DNA of 64,000 nt from Myxococcales bacterium (GCA_016712525.1 JADJQX010000008.1:62001-126000), one strand, 5' to 3'; positions 45,314-53,810 are shown, counted from the first letter of the stretch. The notes: a model not told the origin generated them from the letters alone. Made by a program: numbers and translations.

Positions 45314-45676
45314 ATGAGGTTTCTCTTTCCGTCACTTCGTCACGAGCGCAACTTCCTTACGCCCTGCGCGCAGCACTCGCGGCGTCACCCCACCGCGTCG
45401 GAGCGCATCCTGTGGGACGCGCTGCGGGGGCGGCGTCTCGGCGTCAAATTCCGGCGCCAAGTCGTCCTCGGCGCTACCATCGTCGACTTCTTCGCCCCCG
45501 AGCCGCGGCTCGTCGTCGAGGTCGACGGCACTTCCCACGTCGGCCGCGAGTGGCGCGACCGAGAGCGAGACGCGTACCTCGCGCGGTACGGGGTGCAGGT
45601 GCTGCGGGTCAAGGCGTGGCACGTCGAGCGTGCGCTGCCCGCGGTGCTCGTGCGCATTCGCGAGGCCCTCGGGTGA
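45314..45676 (+). CDS. DUF559 endonuclease-like protein
   Basis: A 120-residue protein of the DUF559 family, a PD-(D/E)XK/Vsr-like nuclease fold. The N-terminus has the typical SRRHPTASERILWDALRGRR and GVKFRRQVVLGATIVDFF; the catalytic acidic residues are D58 (IVDF), E69 and D71 (VVEVDGTSH). The end YGVQVLRVKAWHV is also family-typical. The start is certain: GGAGG at 45304-45308 before ATG 45314. The natural substrate of DUF559 proteins is not established; they are often orphan genes near mobile DNA. Here the gene stands just after the inverted 54-bp repeat pair and the 24-bp array. Confidence 0.88.
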   Translation: MRFLFPSLRHERNFLTPCAQHSRRHPTASERILWDALRGRRLGVKFRRQVVLGATIVDFFAPEPRLVVEVDGTSHVGREWRDRERDAYLARYGVQVLRVKAWHVERALPAVLVRIREALG

Positions 45677-45703
45677 GGGGAGAGCCACGCGGTGGTGCTC
45701 ACC

Positions 45704-46318
45704 TCAGCGGCGCGGGCCGCGCCACCCGTACCGTATTTCGTCCTGCCACACGTGCTCCCCCGTGGGTGCTTGGTCCCCATGCGCCAGCGTCGTGCTCCGG
45801 ACGGCCTCTGCGATCCACGGAGCCCAAAGGTCGCCCCCCGGACCGAGGCCGCAGACGACCGCGCGGCCGCCCGCACCGCCCGCGCGCAGCACGATGGCGT
45901 CCCGAGGGGCGGCTCGCAGGTCACTCGGCAGCGCGGGGCAGCGAAGCGAGGCGGCGTTCGTCGCGGCCTGCGCGTAGAGCGCGCGGAACACCGCGACGCT
46001 CGTCACCCCCTCCGCGACGTCGTCGCCGCGGTCGCTCGCGGGCTCGGTGGGCTCCACGCGCTCGCGGCGCGAGACGGTCACGCGCACCGTCCCCGCCGCA
46101 CACGTGAGGATACGCGCCTCCTCCACGGCATCGGCGAGCGTGCGCCGAAGCTCGATCGTCCGAGTGCGGTCGCACGTCTCGGGCGCGGACGACGCTTCGA
46201 TCTCCTGCGCGGAGCTCGGGTGGTGCGCCCCGCCCGACGCCGCCTCACGCGACGGCGGCAGCGCACACCCGACCCCCGCGACGAGCCCGACCACGAGGAA
46301 GAAGCGGAGCGCCTTCAT
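45704..46318 (-). CDS. Lipoprotein of unknown function
   Basis: A 204-residue lipoprotein: MKALRFFLVVGLVAGVGC, anchor Cys18, followed by a Ser/Ala/His-rich linker. The mature part has TCDRTRTIELRRTLADAVEE, a Cys-bearing CAAGTVRVTVSRRERVEP and a hydrophobic ALYAQAATNAASLRC. It ends in GWRGPRR. Four Cys in the mature part suggest disulphides. No family recognised. Convergent with the DUF559 gene; 27 bases separate the stops. Confidence 0.72.
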   Translation of the reverse strand: MKALRFFLVVGLVAGVGCALPPSREAASGGAHHPSSAQEIEASSAPETCDRTRTIELRRTLADAVEEARILTCAAGTVRVTVSRRERVEPTEPASDRGDDVAEGVTSVAVFRALYAQAATNAASLRCPALPSDLRAAPRDAIVLRAGGAGGRAVVCGLGPGGDLWAPWIAEAVRSTTLAHGDQAPTGEHVWQDEIRYGWRGPRR

Positions 46319-46391
46319 GAAGGGACGGTGGCACGCGAGCCTCGCCCCGTCGAGCCGCCCGTTGGCCTACCCAGCGCGCGGGAAGCGACCG

Positions 46392-47192
46392 TCAGCCCTC
46401 GCCGCCTCCGGTGGGCTCGCCGCCCTCGCCGCCCTCACCGCTCTCGCCCCCCTCTTCGCCGCCGCCACCCCCACCGCCGCGGTTCTTGCCGCGCTCTTCG
46501 GACTTGGTCAGCGTCGCGAGGATCGTCGTCACGTCCTCCGGGGAGAGCTTCGCCATGGGGATGGCGCGGCGGAACACGTCGACCGCGCGGATCCACGCGT
46601 TGCGCGCTTGGATGCCGTCGGACTTCGTCGTGCCGTCGGCTTTGACCTCCATGAGCCGCGTGCGCTCCTTGTCGGACTCGCCGAGCGCGCGCGCCACCTT
46701 CTTCCAGCGGCCCACGATCTCGGGGAGGGAGCCTTCGGGCGTGGTGATGGTGGCCATCGTCTTCTTGTGGGCGTCGCTGAGGCGCTCGTCGACCATGGCC
46801 GCGTTGCCGGCCTCGGCCGAGTAGGAGAGCTGCGTCGTCGACGCGCCGTCGGGGAAGAGCGCGAGCGACGTCGCTCGGTACGCCGCGCGCCGCTTGTCGC
46901 TCTTGGCGAGGAGCGCGAGGGCCTCCAAGAGGAGGATGCTGCCGCGCACGTGGCGATCGTGATCCCGGTCGAGCTCGGTGTTCGTCTGCGTGAGCTCTTT
47001 GATGCGCGCGGCGTGCGGGCTCTCCGCGACGACCTGCGACGCGAGCAGCCCTTCGTGGGCCTCACGCACGAACATGAGCAGCGGGACGAGCCCCTTCGCC
47101 CGCGAGATCACCTTGCCCTCGGGCGAGCCGGCGTCGAGCCAAGCGCCCGAGACGTCGACCATCTCGGGGGTCGTCAAATCGATCAATGCCAT
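46392..47192 (-). CDS. Hypothetical helical protein with Gly/Glu-rich tail
   Basis: A 266-residue cytoplasmic protein starting MALIDLTTPEMVDVSGAW at ATG 47192, preceded by AAGGA seven bases away; a longer frame lacks a ribosome site. It is largely alpha-helical and charged (ELTQTNTELDRDHDRHVRGS, IVGRWKKVARALGESDKER), with an acidic Gly/Glu low-complexity C-terminus of about 35 residues (GGGGGGGEEGGESGEGG). No domain recognised; the helical pattern suggests a protein-interaction or stress-related role. Upstream lies a 679-bp gene-free region with a 42-bp repeat array. Confidence 0.75.
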   Translation of the reverse strand: MALIDLTTPEMVDVSGAWLDAGSPEGKVISRAKGLVPLLMFVREAHEGLLASQVVAESPHAARIKELTQTNTELDRDHDRHVRGSILLLEALALLAKSDKRRAAYRATSLALFPDGASTTQLSYSAEAGNAAMVDERLSDAHKKTMATITTPEGSLPEIVGRWKKVARALGESDKERTRLMEVKADGTTKSDGIQARNAWIRAVDVFRRAIPMAKLSPEDVTTILATLTKSEERGKNRGGGGGGGEEGGESGEGGEGGEPTGGGEG

Positions 47193-47412
47193 CGCACGGT
47201 CCTTTCTCCACGGGCGGACCGCCACCGCGACGCTCCCCCCAGGCGAAGACGCTATGATCTAAGTCAGGGGCGACGCAAGACGATCCCTAGGTCGTCCGAA
47301 CCGCCTGAAGACGAGCGCTTGCCGGAACGAAACGGTCCTCGCGAGGACGCGACCCGTCGCCTGGCACTCGAGGCGCCGCCGCGGAGGCCACACCCCAGAT
47401 TTCGGCTAAAAC

Positions 47413-47658
47413 AGCCGGTCCCGACCGGCTTCGGCGCCCGTTGACGGGCTCAAGAGGCGGTCCCGACCGGCTTCCGGGCCCGTTGACGGGCTCAAGAGGC
47501 GGTGCCGACCGGCTTTCGCGCCCGTTGACGGGCTCAAGAGGCGGTCCGGACCGGCTTCCGGGCCCGTTGACGGGCCGAAGAGGCGGTCCGGACCGGCTTC
47601 GGCGCCCGTTGACGGGCCGAAGAGGCGGTCTCGACCGGGCTTCCGTGCCCATGGACGC
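47413..47658. repeat. 42-bp tandem repeat array with two palindromes per unit
   Basis: Units start at 47413, 47455, 47497, 47539 and 47581 with a decayed sixth at 47623. Each unit holds GCCCGT-TG-ACGGGC and, five units clearly, CGGTC..GACCG (unit 4-5: CGGTCCGGACCG), joined by CTT and CAAGAGG/CGAAGAGG. There are no spacers, so it is not a CRISPR array. It sits in the 47193-47871 gene-free region between divergent genes. Because 42 is a multiple of three, repeat-encoded frames stay open on both strands, but none has other signs of coding. Confidence 0.8.
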
Positions 47659-47711
47659 ACCCCGAGGTTCGAGCTCCCCGCGCGAGAAGCGCTTGCGGCT
47701 CCATGCTCTCC

Positions 47712-47777
47712 GGAAATCGACTCCCTCCACGTCGATTCTTGGCAACGCCCCCGTGCCCCGCGCCGACCTCCACCACG
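47712..47777 (+). repeat. Leader repeat upstream of the first paralogue (copy 1)
   Basis: This 66-bp stretch matches 49927-49991 at about four of five positions, including ATCGACTCC, CACGTCGA and TCTTGGCAACG. It lies 95 bases before the start of the first of two paralogous secreted-protein genes; the second copy lies 170 bases after the end of the other gene. Confidence 0.6.
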
Positions 47778-47871
47778 AAAGGCAGGTCGTCCGGCCAGCG
47801 AGGCTCCTGACCATCGCCCCGCGTCGTCGGGCGTCTCCCACGGCCCACTGCTACCCTTCCGAGGTCTCGTC

Positions 47872-48813
47872 ATGCGCAGCCGCCCCTCCACCGCCATCGG
47901 TCTCCTCGCCTTCGCGGGGCTCAGTCTCTTGCAGGTACAGTCCGCGCTCGCGCAGTCTCCCTCGGAGGGGTTCTCGCAAGTGGCACCGGTATGCCCCGTA
48001 TCGCAGCGGGGGCTCAGCAAAGACGACCTCGCCATTCCGTTCGAGCCGCCCCCCTTCGCCGAGGTGCCGAAGGCAATACCTCCACCCCCCGTGCCCGTCT
48101 TTCCAAGCACGATGTTCGGCTACAAGGTCACGCGACACCGCACGGCACCGTTTCGCGTGTCGGCGCTCGAGTCCGAGCGCGGCGCAGGGCTTCGGCTGCC
48201 CGAGCTCTCTCCCGCAGGCGCGCGGACGTTTGCGGCCCAGCTCGGCGGGATTCTGGGTTTTGCGCCGATGCCTCCGCTGAAGCTCGAGAAACACACCCAC
48301 GCGCCTGCGAGCGAAGATGGCACGACCCCGCCGATACGTACGTTCGTGTTCGATCAGGCCTTCGGCGCCGGCACCATGACCGACGGCCCGGGCGTCGAGA
48401 TCGAGGTCAACGAGCGCACGCGAGCCGTCATCAGCCTCACTTCGTCGCTCATCTCGGAGTCCGACGCCCACAAGCACCTTCCGTTGTTCTCCGCCTCGGA
48501 CGCCGAGCGCGCGCTCCTCGAGCTTCGACCGAACCTCGTCGTGGGCTTTCGATCTCCCTTCACGAAGACGCATCTCCGCCTCTTCGCCCAAGCCGACGGC
48601 ACGCTCAGCGTCGTCTGGGCCGTCCCCGCGCGCCACACGAGCTGCGAACCGGGGCACGCCCCGGACTCGCGCCACCCCTACCTCGCCGCCATCGACGCGA
48701 ACAACCTCGCGCTCCTGGGGTATTTCGATTGGAATCTATTTCACGAGGGAGTCGTCGCCCACGGCGGCGAGTCCTGCTTCGATCCGGTCGTCGAGCACCT
48801 CCCCCTCCAATGA
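47872..48813 (+). CDS. Secreted protein of unknown family, paralogue 1
   Basis: A 313-residue exported protein with a cleavable signal peptide (MRSRPSTAIGLLAFAGLSLL...QSALAQ). A Pro-rich segment (about residues 50-75) is followed by a globular domain with LPELSPAGARTFAAQLGGIL, TFVFDQAFGAGTMTDGPGVE, SLTSSLISESDAHKHLPLF and the nearly invariant end YLAAIDANNLALLGYFDWN ... CFDPVVEHLPLQ. No named family recognised. It is followed, with ATGA overlap, by a clear paralogue, and about half of the residues agree. GAGG precedes ATG 47872. The divergent region upstream carries the 42-bp palindromic array and a leader repeat. Confidence 0.82.
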   Translation: MRSRPSTAIGLLAFAGLSLLQVQSALAQSPSEGFSQVAPVCPVSQRGLSKDDLAIPFEPPPFAEVPKAIPPPPVPVFPSTMFGYKVTRHRTAPFRVSALESERGAGLRLPELSPAGARTFAAQLGGILGFAPMPPLKLEKHTHAPASEDGTTPPIRTFVFDQAFGAGTMTDGPGVEIEVNERTRAVISLTSSLISESDAHKHLPLFSASDAERALLELRPNLVVGFRSPFTKTHLRLFAQADGTLSVVWAVPARHTSCEPGHAPDSRHPYLAAIDANNLALLGYFDWNLFHEGVVAHGGESCFDPVVEHLPLQ

Positions 48814-49757
48814 CCTCCGGAGCGACCGCCACCCGCCGACCCCCGTTCGTGCTCCTCGTGCTCCTCGTCGTCGGCTACGCCCCGTCGGCCGGCGCGCGGC
48901 GGCGAGATCCGATGTTCAAGGAGTACGCGCCCGTGTGCGAGGTTTCCCTGCGAGGGATAAGCCACGCCGAACGCGCCGCCGCGTTGAAAGCCTCCCAGGA
49001 GCCTCCGCCTGCGCCGGCCCCCAAGAGCACGCCGGATCCGGTCTTCCCGCCGACGCTATTGGGGTATCGGGTGGAGCGGCAATTCGACCCGCCGTATCGC
49101 GTCGAGGCGCTCTGGTCCACGACCTCGGGCACGCTCCGGGTCCCCGAGCTGTCGCCACGCGGCGCGCGCGCCTTCGTCGAGAAGCTCGGTGTCGTTCTCG
49201 GCTTCTCGCCGATGCCGGCACTGAAGCTCGTCTCCCACTACCGTCTCCCCGAGGGGCCGGGCGACGGCATGCCCCCGACACGCACGTTCGTGTTCGATCA
49301 GGTCTTCGCCGCGGGGGAAATGGCGGACGGCCCCGGGCTCACGGTGACGGTCCATGAGCGGACCCAGGTCGTCATCGGGCTCGCCTCCTCCCTCATCACG
49401 GAGACCCCCGCGTACAAACACAAGCCTCTCTACCAAGCCTCGGACGCCGAGCGTGCGCTCGTGGAGCTCCGCCCGAACCTCGTCATCGGCTTCGCCAGTC
49501 CGGCCTTCAAGACCCAGCTCCGCACCTTCGTCCAATCCGACGGCACCCCCAGCGTCGTCTGGGCCGTCCCCGCGCGCCACACGAGCTGCGAGCCTGGGCC
49601 CGACGTGGTCCCGCGCCACCCCTACCTCGCCGCCATCGACGCGAACAACCTCGCGCTCTTGGGGTATTTCGATTGGAACACGTTCGGCGCCGGGATCGCC
49701 GCCCACGGCGCCGCGTCGTGCTTCGACCCGGTCGTCGAGCACCTCCCGCTCCAGTGA
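48810..49757 (+). CDS. Secreted protein of unknown family, paralogue 2
   Basis: A 315-residue paralogue of the preceding product. The ATG overlaps that gene's stop (ATGA at 48810-48813), fixing the start. A signal sequence (PPFVLLVLLVVGYAPSAGA) leads to DPMFKEYAPVCEVSLRGISH, a Pro-rich stretch, LPELSPRGARAFVEKLGVVL, FVFDQVFAAGEMADGPGLTV and the shared end YLAAIDANNLALLGYFDWNT ... CFDPVVEHLPLQ. Both proteins keep a Cys in the mature N-terminus (APVC), one in TSCEPG and one in CFDPVVEH. The pair arose by tandem duplication; operon expression suggests both are needed together. Confidence 0.82.
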   Translation: MTSGATATRRPPFVLLVLLVVGYAPSAGARRRDPMFKEYAPVCEVSLRGISHAERAAALKASQEPPPAPAPKSTPDPVFPPTLLGYRVERQFDPPYRVEALWSTTSGTLRVPELSPRGARAFVEKLGVVLGFSPMPALKLVSHYRLPEGPGDGMPPTRTFVFDQVFAAGEMADGPGLTVTVHERTQVVIGLASSLITETPAYKHKPLYQASDAERALVELRPNLVIGFASPAFKTQLRTFVQSDGTPSVVWAVPARHTSCEPGPDVVPRHPYLAAIDANNLALLGYFDWNTFGAGIAAHGAASCFDPVVEHLPLQ

Positions 49758-50386
49758 CCACCTGGCATGGGTGACGTTCGACTCCGTCGACGCGGCGTGG
49801 AGCGGAGCGGAGCCCTCACGCATGCGGTGACGCCATGCCGCGCGTGGTCACGTCTCGGCCGCAGCTCACCGCGTGCACCGTGAACGCTCCGCCTGGCCGC
49901 TCGGAGGCCGAGCGCAGCCACGGAACGGAATCGACTCCTCCCACGTCGAATCTTGGCAACGACCGCCCACGCCGCGCCGACACCTCCCACGGACGGCGGG
50001 CTCGGCTTGTCGCGGGCCACGCTTCACCTCGTGCGAGGACCACCTTCCACCAGGCCGGCCCCTCCGTCCGCTTTCGTTTCGAGCCGGTCGACGTCGAACG
50101 AGCCGCCCCGTACGGGCGGACCTCCTTGAAGGCGATCGGGTGCGGGCACCTCGGATCGACGTGTGGGGTCACCGAGATGCTTGCATCGTGTACCTACCGT
50201 GTTACGACGTTGTGGGTGCCAGCGTGCCTGTGGAAGGGCGCGCCGGCACGAAAATCGAGGTGAGAAAGCATGCATCCCAATGGCCTTCTCACTCGGGCGC
50301 CTCGGAGCGCGCCCTGTCTCTCTCGTTCGCGCGTCGCGCGCGCCCTGCTCGCGTGAGCCACGCCTCGTTTGCAAGGGGCGTGCGTC
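49758..50386. other. Gene-free interval with relic leader repeat (copy 2 at 49927-49991)
   Basis: No convincing gene in 629 bp: the open frames lack domain-like composition and third-position GC bias. It contains the second copy of the leader repeat (49927-49991) and, at 49892-49908, a 17-bp string CCTGGCCGCTCGGAGGC that recurs at 53738-53754. The promoter of the dihaem lipoprotein must lie near its right end. Confidence 0.55.
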
Positions 50387-52369
50387 GTGAGGCGCTCACC
50401 TACGAGGTTCCTCGTCGTCCCCGGTGTCCTCGCGGCAGCCGTCGCCGGGCTCTCCGGGGGCTGCGGTCAAGCCACCCCGAGCACCGAAGGGGATAGCGGC
50501 GCCGTGGGGGTCGTTCGTCAGGCCGCAGAGCACGACGCGGACGGGTGCGAGCTCGGGCTGCCGAGCGACTCCCTCAGCGACTACTACCGCAAATGCACCG
50601 ACGCGATCGGCGTCGCCGTGCCCGATTTCGACTGCGACGACGGCACCCTTGTGCCCGAGACGCACCTCAGCGCCGCGCCGTACCCATACGCGACCTGCGA
50701 TCACCCGAACGTGCTGAACGGGCAGTGCGACCCCGGCAGCCGCTTTCAGGTGCTCGTCCAGACGGACGACGTCTCCATCGTGGCCCACTGCCGCAAGAAG
50801 GGCGGCTCGACCGGATACGGGGACATCGCCGTCATTCAGTACAACCGCCAAAACGGCGCGACGTGCTTCTACCAGAGCCGGCTCGGCACCGGTACGTCGG
50901 CGAACATGGGCCCCTTCGTCCCCCACCCGTCCGATGCGTCCGAGAACAGCCCCTGGCAGACGCCGCGCGCCACGGCCGGCATCAAGTGCGTCGGCTGCCA
51001 CGACAACGGCCCGTTCGTGCGGTCGCCCTACCTCGCCCAGCTCCGGGGCGAGGAACGAAATCGCCTTCCCGGCACCAACCCCGGCGCCGGCCCATGGGAC
51101 CAGCGCTTCACCTGGAACCGCGCGCTCCCGTACCGTTTCGTCGGGAACGACTTTCAATCGTGGAAGGCCTTCTCCGTCACGGTGCCCTCCGCCGCCGAGG
51201 GCAGCCAGTGCCTGTCGTGCCACCGCATGGGCATCGGCAAGGCCGACGGCACCATGCTCGCCTCCGGCACGGCTTTTCGATTCGGGCAACTCGCGACGGC
51301 CGCAAGTCAGCCAATGAAGAACCCTCACTCGGCGGACTCTCCCATCTGGATGCTGCCTGGCCAGGTGACGTATTCCCCGGCAACCGAGGCCCAAGCGAAC
51401 GCCCTCGCCAAGTGCGCCCGCGCGATCCAGAAGGGCGAGGCGCTCCCGGGCTGCAACGCCGAGCAGATCGCACAAGGCACGACCTGCCGCGCCGCCCCCG
51501 TGCGAGGGGTGGTCAACGGTGCCACCAGGGGAGACGTCGTCGACCGGCGGACCGAGAGCGACGGACCCATCTCGATGGCGTGCGAGGGCGACAAGAACTG
51601 CACGGGCATGTGCGGGTGGACGGCCGTGCACGGCCCCTTCTGGCAATCGGAGGACAACGTCCCCCTCACCTCGAGCAAATTCGTAGGGACCGGCCTCCAG
51701 CTCTACGTCGATGGTGGCCGCATGCGCTGGCGCTTCGTCGCCGCCCCTCGTGCGGGCGAGAAGACGGGCTCGCCGGGCGGCGCGTACGAGTGCATCAACA
51801 TGAACGAGCTCGTGAGCCCACCGCCCTCGTCCGACTGCACCGTCTTCCACTTCGACGTCACCGACCCCGACGGCAGCCGCGACGCCGACGAGACGCGCAT
51901 CGACCTCCCCTCGGTCGACGTCCTCACCGGGTTCATCGGCAACGTGGCGCAGCGGCGCGAGGCCGTCCACGGCGGCGACGACCTCTTGCGTGTCCTCCTC
52001 GAGAACGGCACGAACACCCTCGCGCAGCGGCACTCCGATCCGCCCTACCCCTTGAAACGCGGCCCCCTCAAGGGCGAGGCCATGGCCTACACGTGCGACG
52101 GCTGGACGCCGAGCTACCTCGTGAGGGACGCCCACACCACCTCGGACGTGGAGCTCGTCCCGGCGGGCACGGCCGCGAACGCCCGCTGCTTCGTCACGGG
52201 CATCTCGGGGGCCTGGTCGTCCACACGAGACGACGGCCGTGAGCAGCCCTTCGCCGAGATCTACTCCAGCGCCGGCGCGCTCCGGCTGAGGGTCAAGCCC
52301 AGCGAGCGCGAAGCGGCCGACACTGTCACGGCGTGGGCATCTTGCCTAGAACTGCGAGCCAACCGATGA
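50387..52369 (+). CDS. Lipoprotein with two c-type haem sites
   Basis: A 660-residue exported protein starting at GTG 50387 with AAGGGG upstream. The signal peptide ends GLSGGC at Cys26. Two CxxCH haem c motifs are present: CVGCH (residues 201-205) and CLSCH (275-279). The flanking region (CHDNGPFVRSPYLAQL, WKAFSVTVPSAAEGSQ) is typical of multi-haem-like secreted cytochromes of myxobacteria. The C-terminal 300 residues are Cys-containing and beta-rich (MACEGDKNCTGMCGWTAVHG, GLQLYVDGGRMRWRFVAAP), perhaps a substrate-binding domain. The stop overlaps the next lipoprotein gene (ATGA at 52366). Likely an outer-surface redox protein; electron partner unknown. Confidence 0.82.
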   Translation: MRRSPTRFLVVPGVLAAAVAGLSGGCGQATPSTEGDSGAVGVVRQAAEHDADGCELGLPSDSLSDYYRKCTDAIGVAVPDFDCDDGTLVPETHLSAAPYPYATCDHPNVLNGQCDPGSRFQVLVQTDDVSIVAHCRKKGGSTGYGDIAVIQYNRQNGATCFYQSRLGTGTSANMGPFVPHPSDASENSPWQTPRATAGIKCVGCHDNGPFVRSPYLAQLRGEERNRLPGTNPGAGPWDQRFTWNRALPYRFVGNDFQSWKAFSVTVPSAAEGSQCLSCHRMGIGKADGTMLASGTAFRFGQLATAASQPMKNPHSADSPIWMLPGQVTYSPATEAQANALAKCARAIQKGEALPGCNAEQIAQGTTCRAAPVRGVVNGATRGDVVDRRTESDGPISMACEGDKNCTGMCGWTAVHGPFWQSEDNVPLTSSKFVGTGLQLYVDGGRMRWRFVAAPRAGEKTGSPGGAYECINMNELVSPPPSSDCTVFHFDVTDPDGSRDADETRIDLPSVDVLTGFIGNVAQRREAVHGGDDLLRVLLENGTNTLAQRHSDPPYPLKRGPLKGEAMAYTCDGWTPSYLVRDAHTTSDVELVPAGTAANARCFVTGISGAWSSTRDDGREQPFAEIYSSAGALRLRVKPSEREAADTVTAWASCLELRANR

Positions 52370-53001
52370 AGAACCTCCTCCCATTTCTCTGCTTTGTTAG
52401 CCTCTCCCTCCCCGCGTGCGGAAAGCTCGCGACCGAGCCCGACGCGCCCGACGCGGCCCCCCAGGTGCCGGTCGTGCCTTTGCCCGGCCAACACGAGATT
52501 CGATTTCCCAAGGAGGTCGTCCTCGGCGGCGTCGCCTACGAGAACCGCTTCATCGCCTTCTCCATCCACCCAACGGAGCTCTCCGCTTCCCCCCCCCTGG
52601 GCAAAGACTCCGACCCCTGGGTCATGCTCATCTCCAACCTCGAGGATACGTCCGTGTGCCTCGAGGGAAGAATGTCGAGCAAAGGACTCGAGCGCCTCGC
52701 GAGCCGTGGTTTCGCGCGCATTCGCGCGATCGACCTCGAGCTCTCTCCCGATGAAAGGGACGGGAGCCCCAGCAACCAGTCCGAGTCGCTCATGTGCTTC
52801 GGCGTCCGGACCGAAGGCGGCCGCTGGGAATGGCGAACGAACCACGTGGAGCTCGTCTACGACACCGCGACCAAACGCCTCCGCGGTCACTTCGAGCTCG
52901 TTCCACCCATTCGCGCCGACGCCGTCAAGCTACTTGCAGGCTCCGCTCCTCGCCTCTTCGAGCACCCCGTCGACCGCGTGACCTACGAGGTCGTCGAGTA
53001 G
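52366..53001 (+). CDS. Small lipoprotein, tandem duplicate 1
   Basis: A 211-residue lipoprotein beginning MKNLLPFLCFVSLSLPAC; the ATG overlaps the stop of the dihaem gene (ATGA), so both belong to one operon. The mature part starts GKLATEPDAPDAAPQVPVVP and contains a beta-rich domain: HEIRFPKEVVLGG, RLASRGFARIRAIDLELSPD, MCFGVRTEGGRWEWR, and the end FEHPVDRVTYEVVE. About 80% of the residues are shared with the next gene. No named family recognised. Confidence 0.8.
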   Translation: MKNLLPFLCFVSLSLPACGKLATEPDAPDAAPQVPVVPLPGQHEIRFPKEVVLGGVAYENRFIAFSIHPTELSASPPLGKDSDPWVMLISNLEDTSVCLEGRMSSKGLERLASRGFARIRAIDLELSPDERDGSPSNQSESLMCFGVRTEGGRWEWRTNHVELVYDTATKRLRGHFELVPPIRADAVKLLAGSAPRLFEHPVDRVTYEVVE

Positions 53002-53074
53002 TTGCGCTTCCCGGGAAAGGCGCGGAGCCCTCCGTCCGCGCCCCACCGACCCGTTCGGATTCGTGAGCCAACCG

Positions 53075-53704
53075 ATGAAGAGCCTCCTCCCTTTTCTCTG
53101 CCTCCTCCTCCCCGCGTGCGGAAAGCTCGCGACCGAGCCCGACGCGCCCGACGCGGCCCCCCAGGTGCCCGTCGTCCCCGTGCCCGGCCAGCACGAGATT
53201 CGATTGCCCAAGGAGGTCGTCCTCGGCGGCGCACCCTACGCGAACCGATTCATCGCCTTCACCGTCCATCCAACGGACCTCTCCGCCTCCCCCCCGCTGG
53301 GCAAAGACTCCGACCCCTGGGTCACGCTCATCGCGAACGTCCCACATACGGAGTCTCGGTGCCTCGAGGGAAGAATGTCGAGCAAAGGACTCGATCGGCT
53401 CGCGAGCCGTGGTTTCGCTCGCATTCGCGCGATCGACCTCGAGCTCTCCCCCGACGAACAGGACGGGCGCCCCTCCGTCCAAGATCAAACTCTCATGTGT
53501 TTTGGCGTCCGGACCGAAGGCGGCCGCTGGGAGTGGCGACCGAAATACGTGGAGCTCGTCTACGACACTGCGGAAAAGCGCCTCCGCGGTCACTTCGAGC
53601 TCGATCCGCCCATTCGCGCCGACGCCGTCAAATTGCTCACGGACTCCGCTCCTCGCCTCTTCGAGCACCCCGTCGACCGCGTGACCTACGAGGTCGTCGA
53701 GTAG
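53075..53704 (+). CDS. Small lipoprotein, tandem duplicate 2
   Basis: A 209-residue recent duplicate of the preceding gene: same lipobox (LLLPAC), same GKLATEPDAPDAAPQVPVVP start and same FEHPVDRVTYEVVE end. The copied DNA begins before the start codon (AGCCAACCGATGAAGA is shared, including the old operon junction) and ends after the stop (GAGTAGTTGCGCTTC), so roughly 650 bp were duplicated. Changes concentrate in the middle (NVPHTESRC against NLEDTSVC), suggesting either relaxed or diversifying selection. ATG 53075 is used in preference to GTG 53063, which lies in the copied 3' end of the upstream gene. Confidence 0.78.
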   Translation: MKSLLPFLCLLLPACGKLATEPDAPDAAPQVPVVPVPGQHEIRLPKEVVLGGAPYANRFIAFTVHPTDLSASPPLGKDSDPWVTLIANVPHTESRCLEGRMSSKGLDRLASRGFARIRAIDLELSPDEQDGRPSVQDQTLMCFGVRTEGGRWEWRPKYVELVYDTAEKRLRGHFELDPPIRADAVKLLTDSAPRLFEHPVDRVTYEVVE

Positions 53705-53810
53705 TTGCGCTTCGACGCGTGTGTCGGGGGAGCTCCCCCTGGCCGCTCGGAGGCTTCGCGCGCGCGGGCTCCGTGACGGGCGCGGGGGCGCGAGGCCGAG
53801 AACGGCCTTT

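Noticed and set aside
47413..47658. CRISPR array
   Set aside because: Units are contiguous with no variable spacers, and no cas genes are near. The same holds for the 29-bp and 24-bp arrays.
47406..48110. Minus-strand frame with 14-residue repeats through the 42-bp array
   Set aside because: It depends on the repeat length being a multiple of three and continues antisense over a real secreted-protein gene.
49835..50263. 142-codon plus frame as a gene
   Set aside because: Poor third-position GC, no ribosome site, low-complexity Arg/Pro/Ser content, and it crosses a relic repeat.
52333..52366. GTG start at 52333 for the first duplicated lipoprotein
   Set aside because: It would place 11 residues inside the end of the upstream gene and spoil the lipoprotein signal; the ATGA overlap is far more likely.
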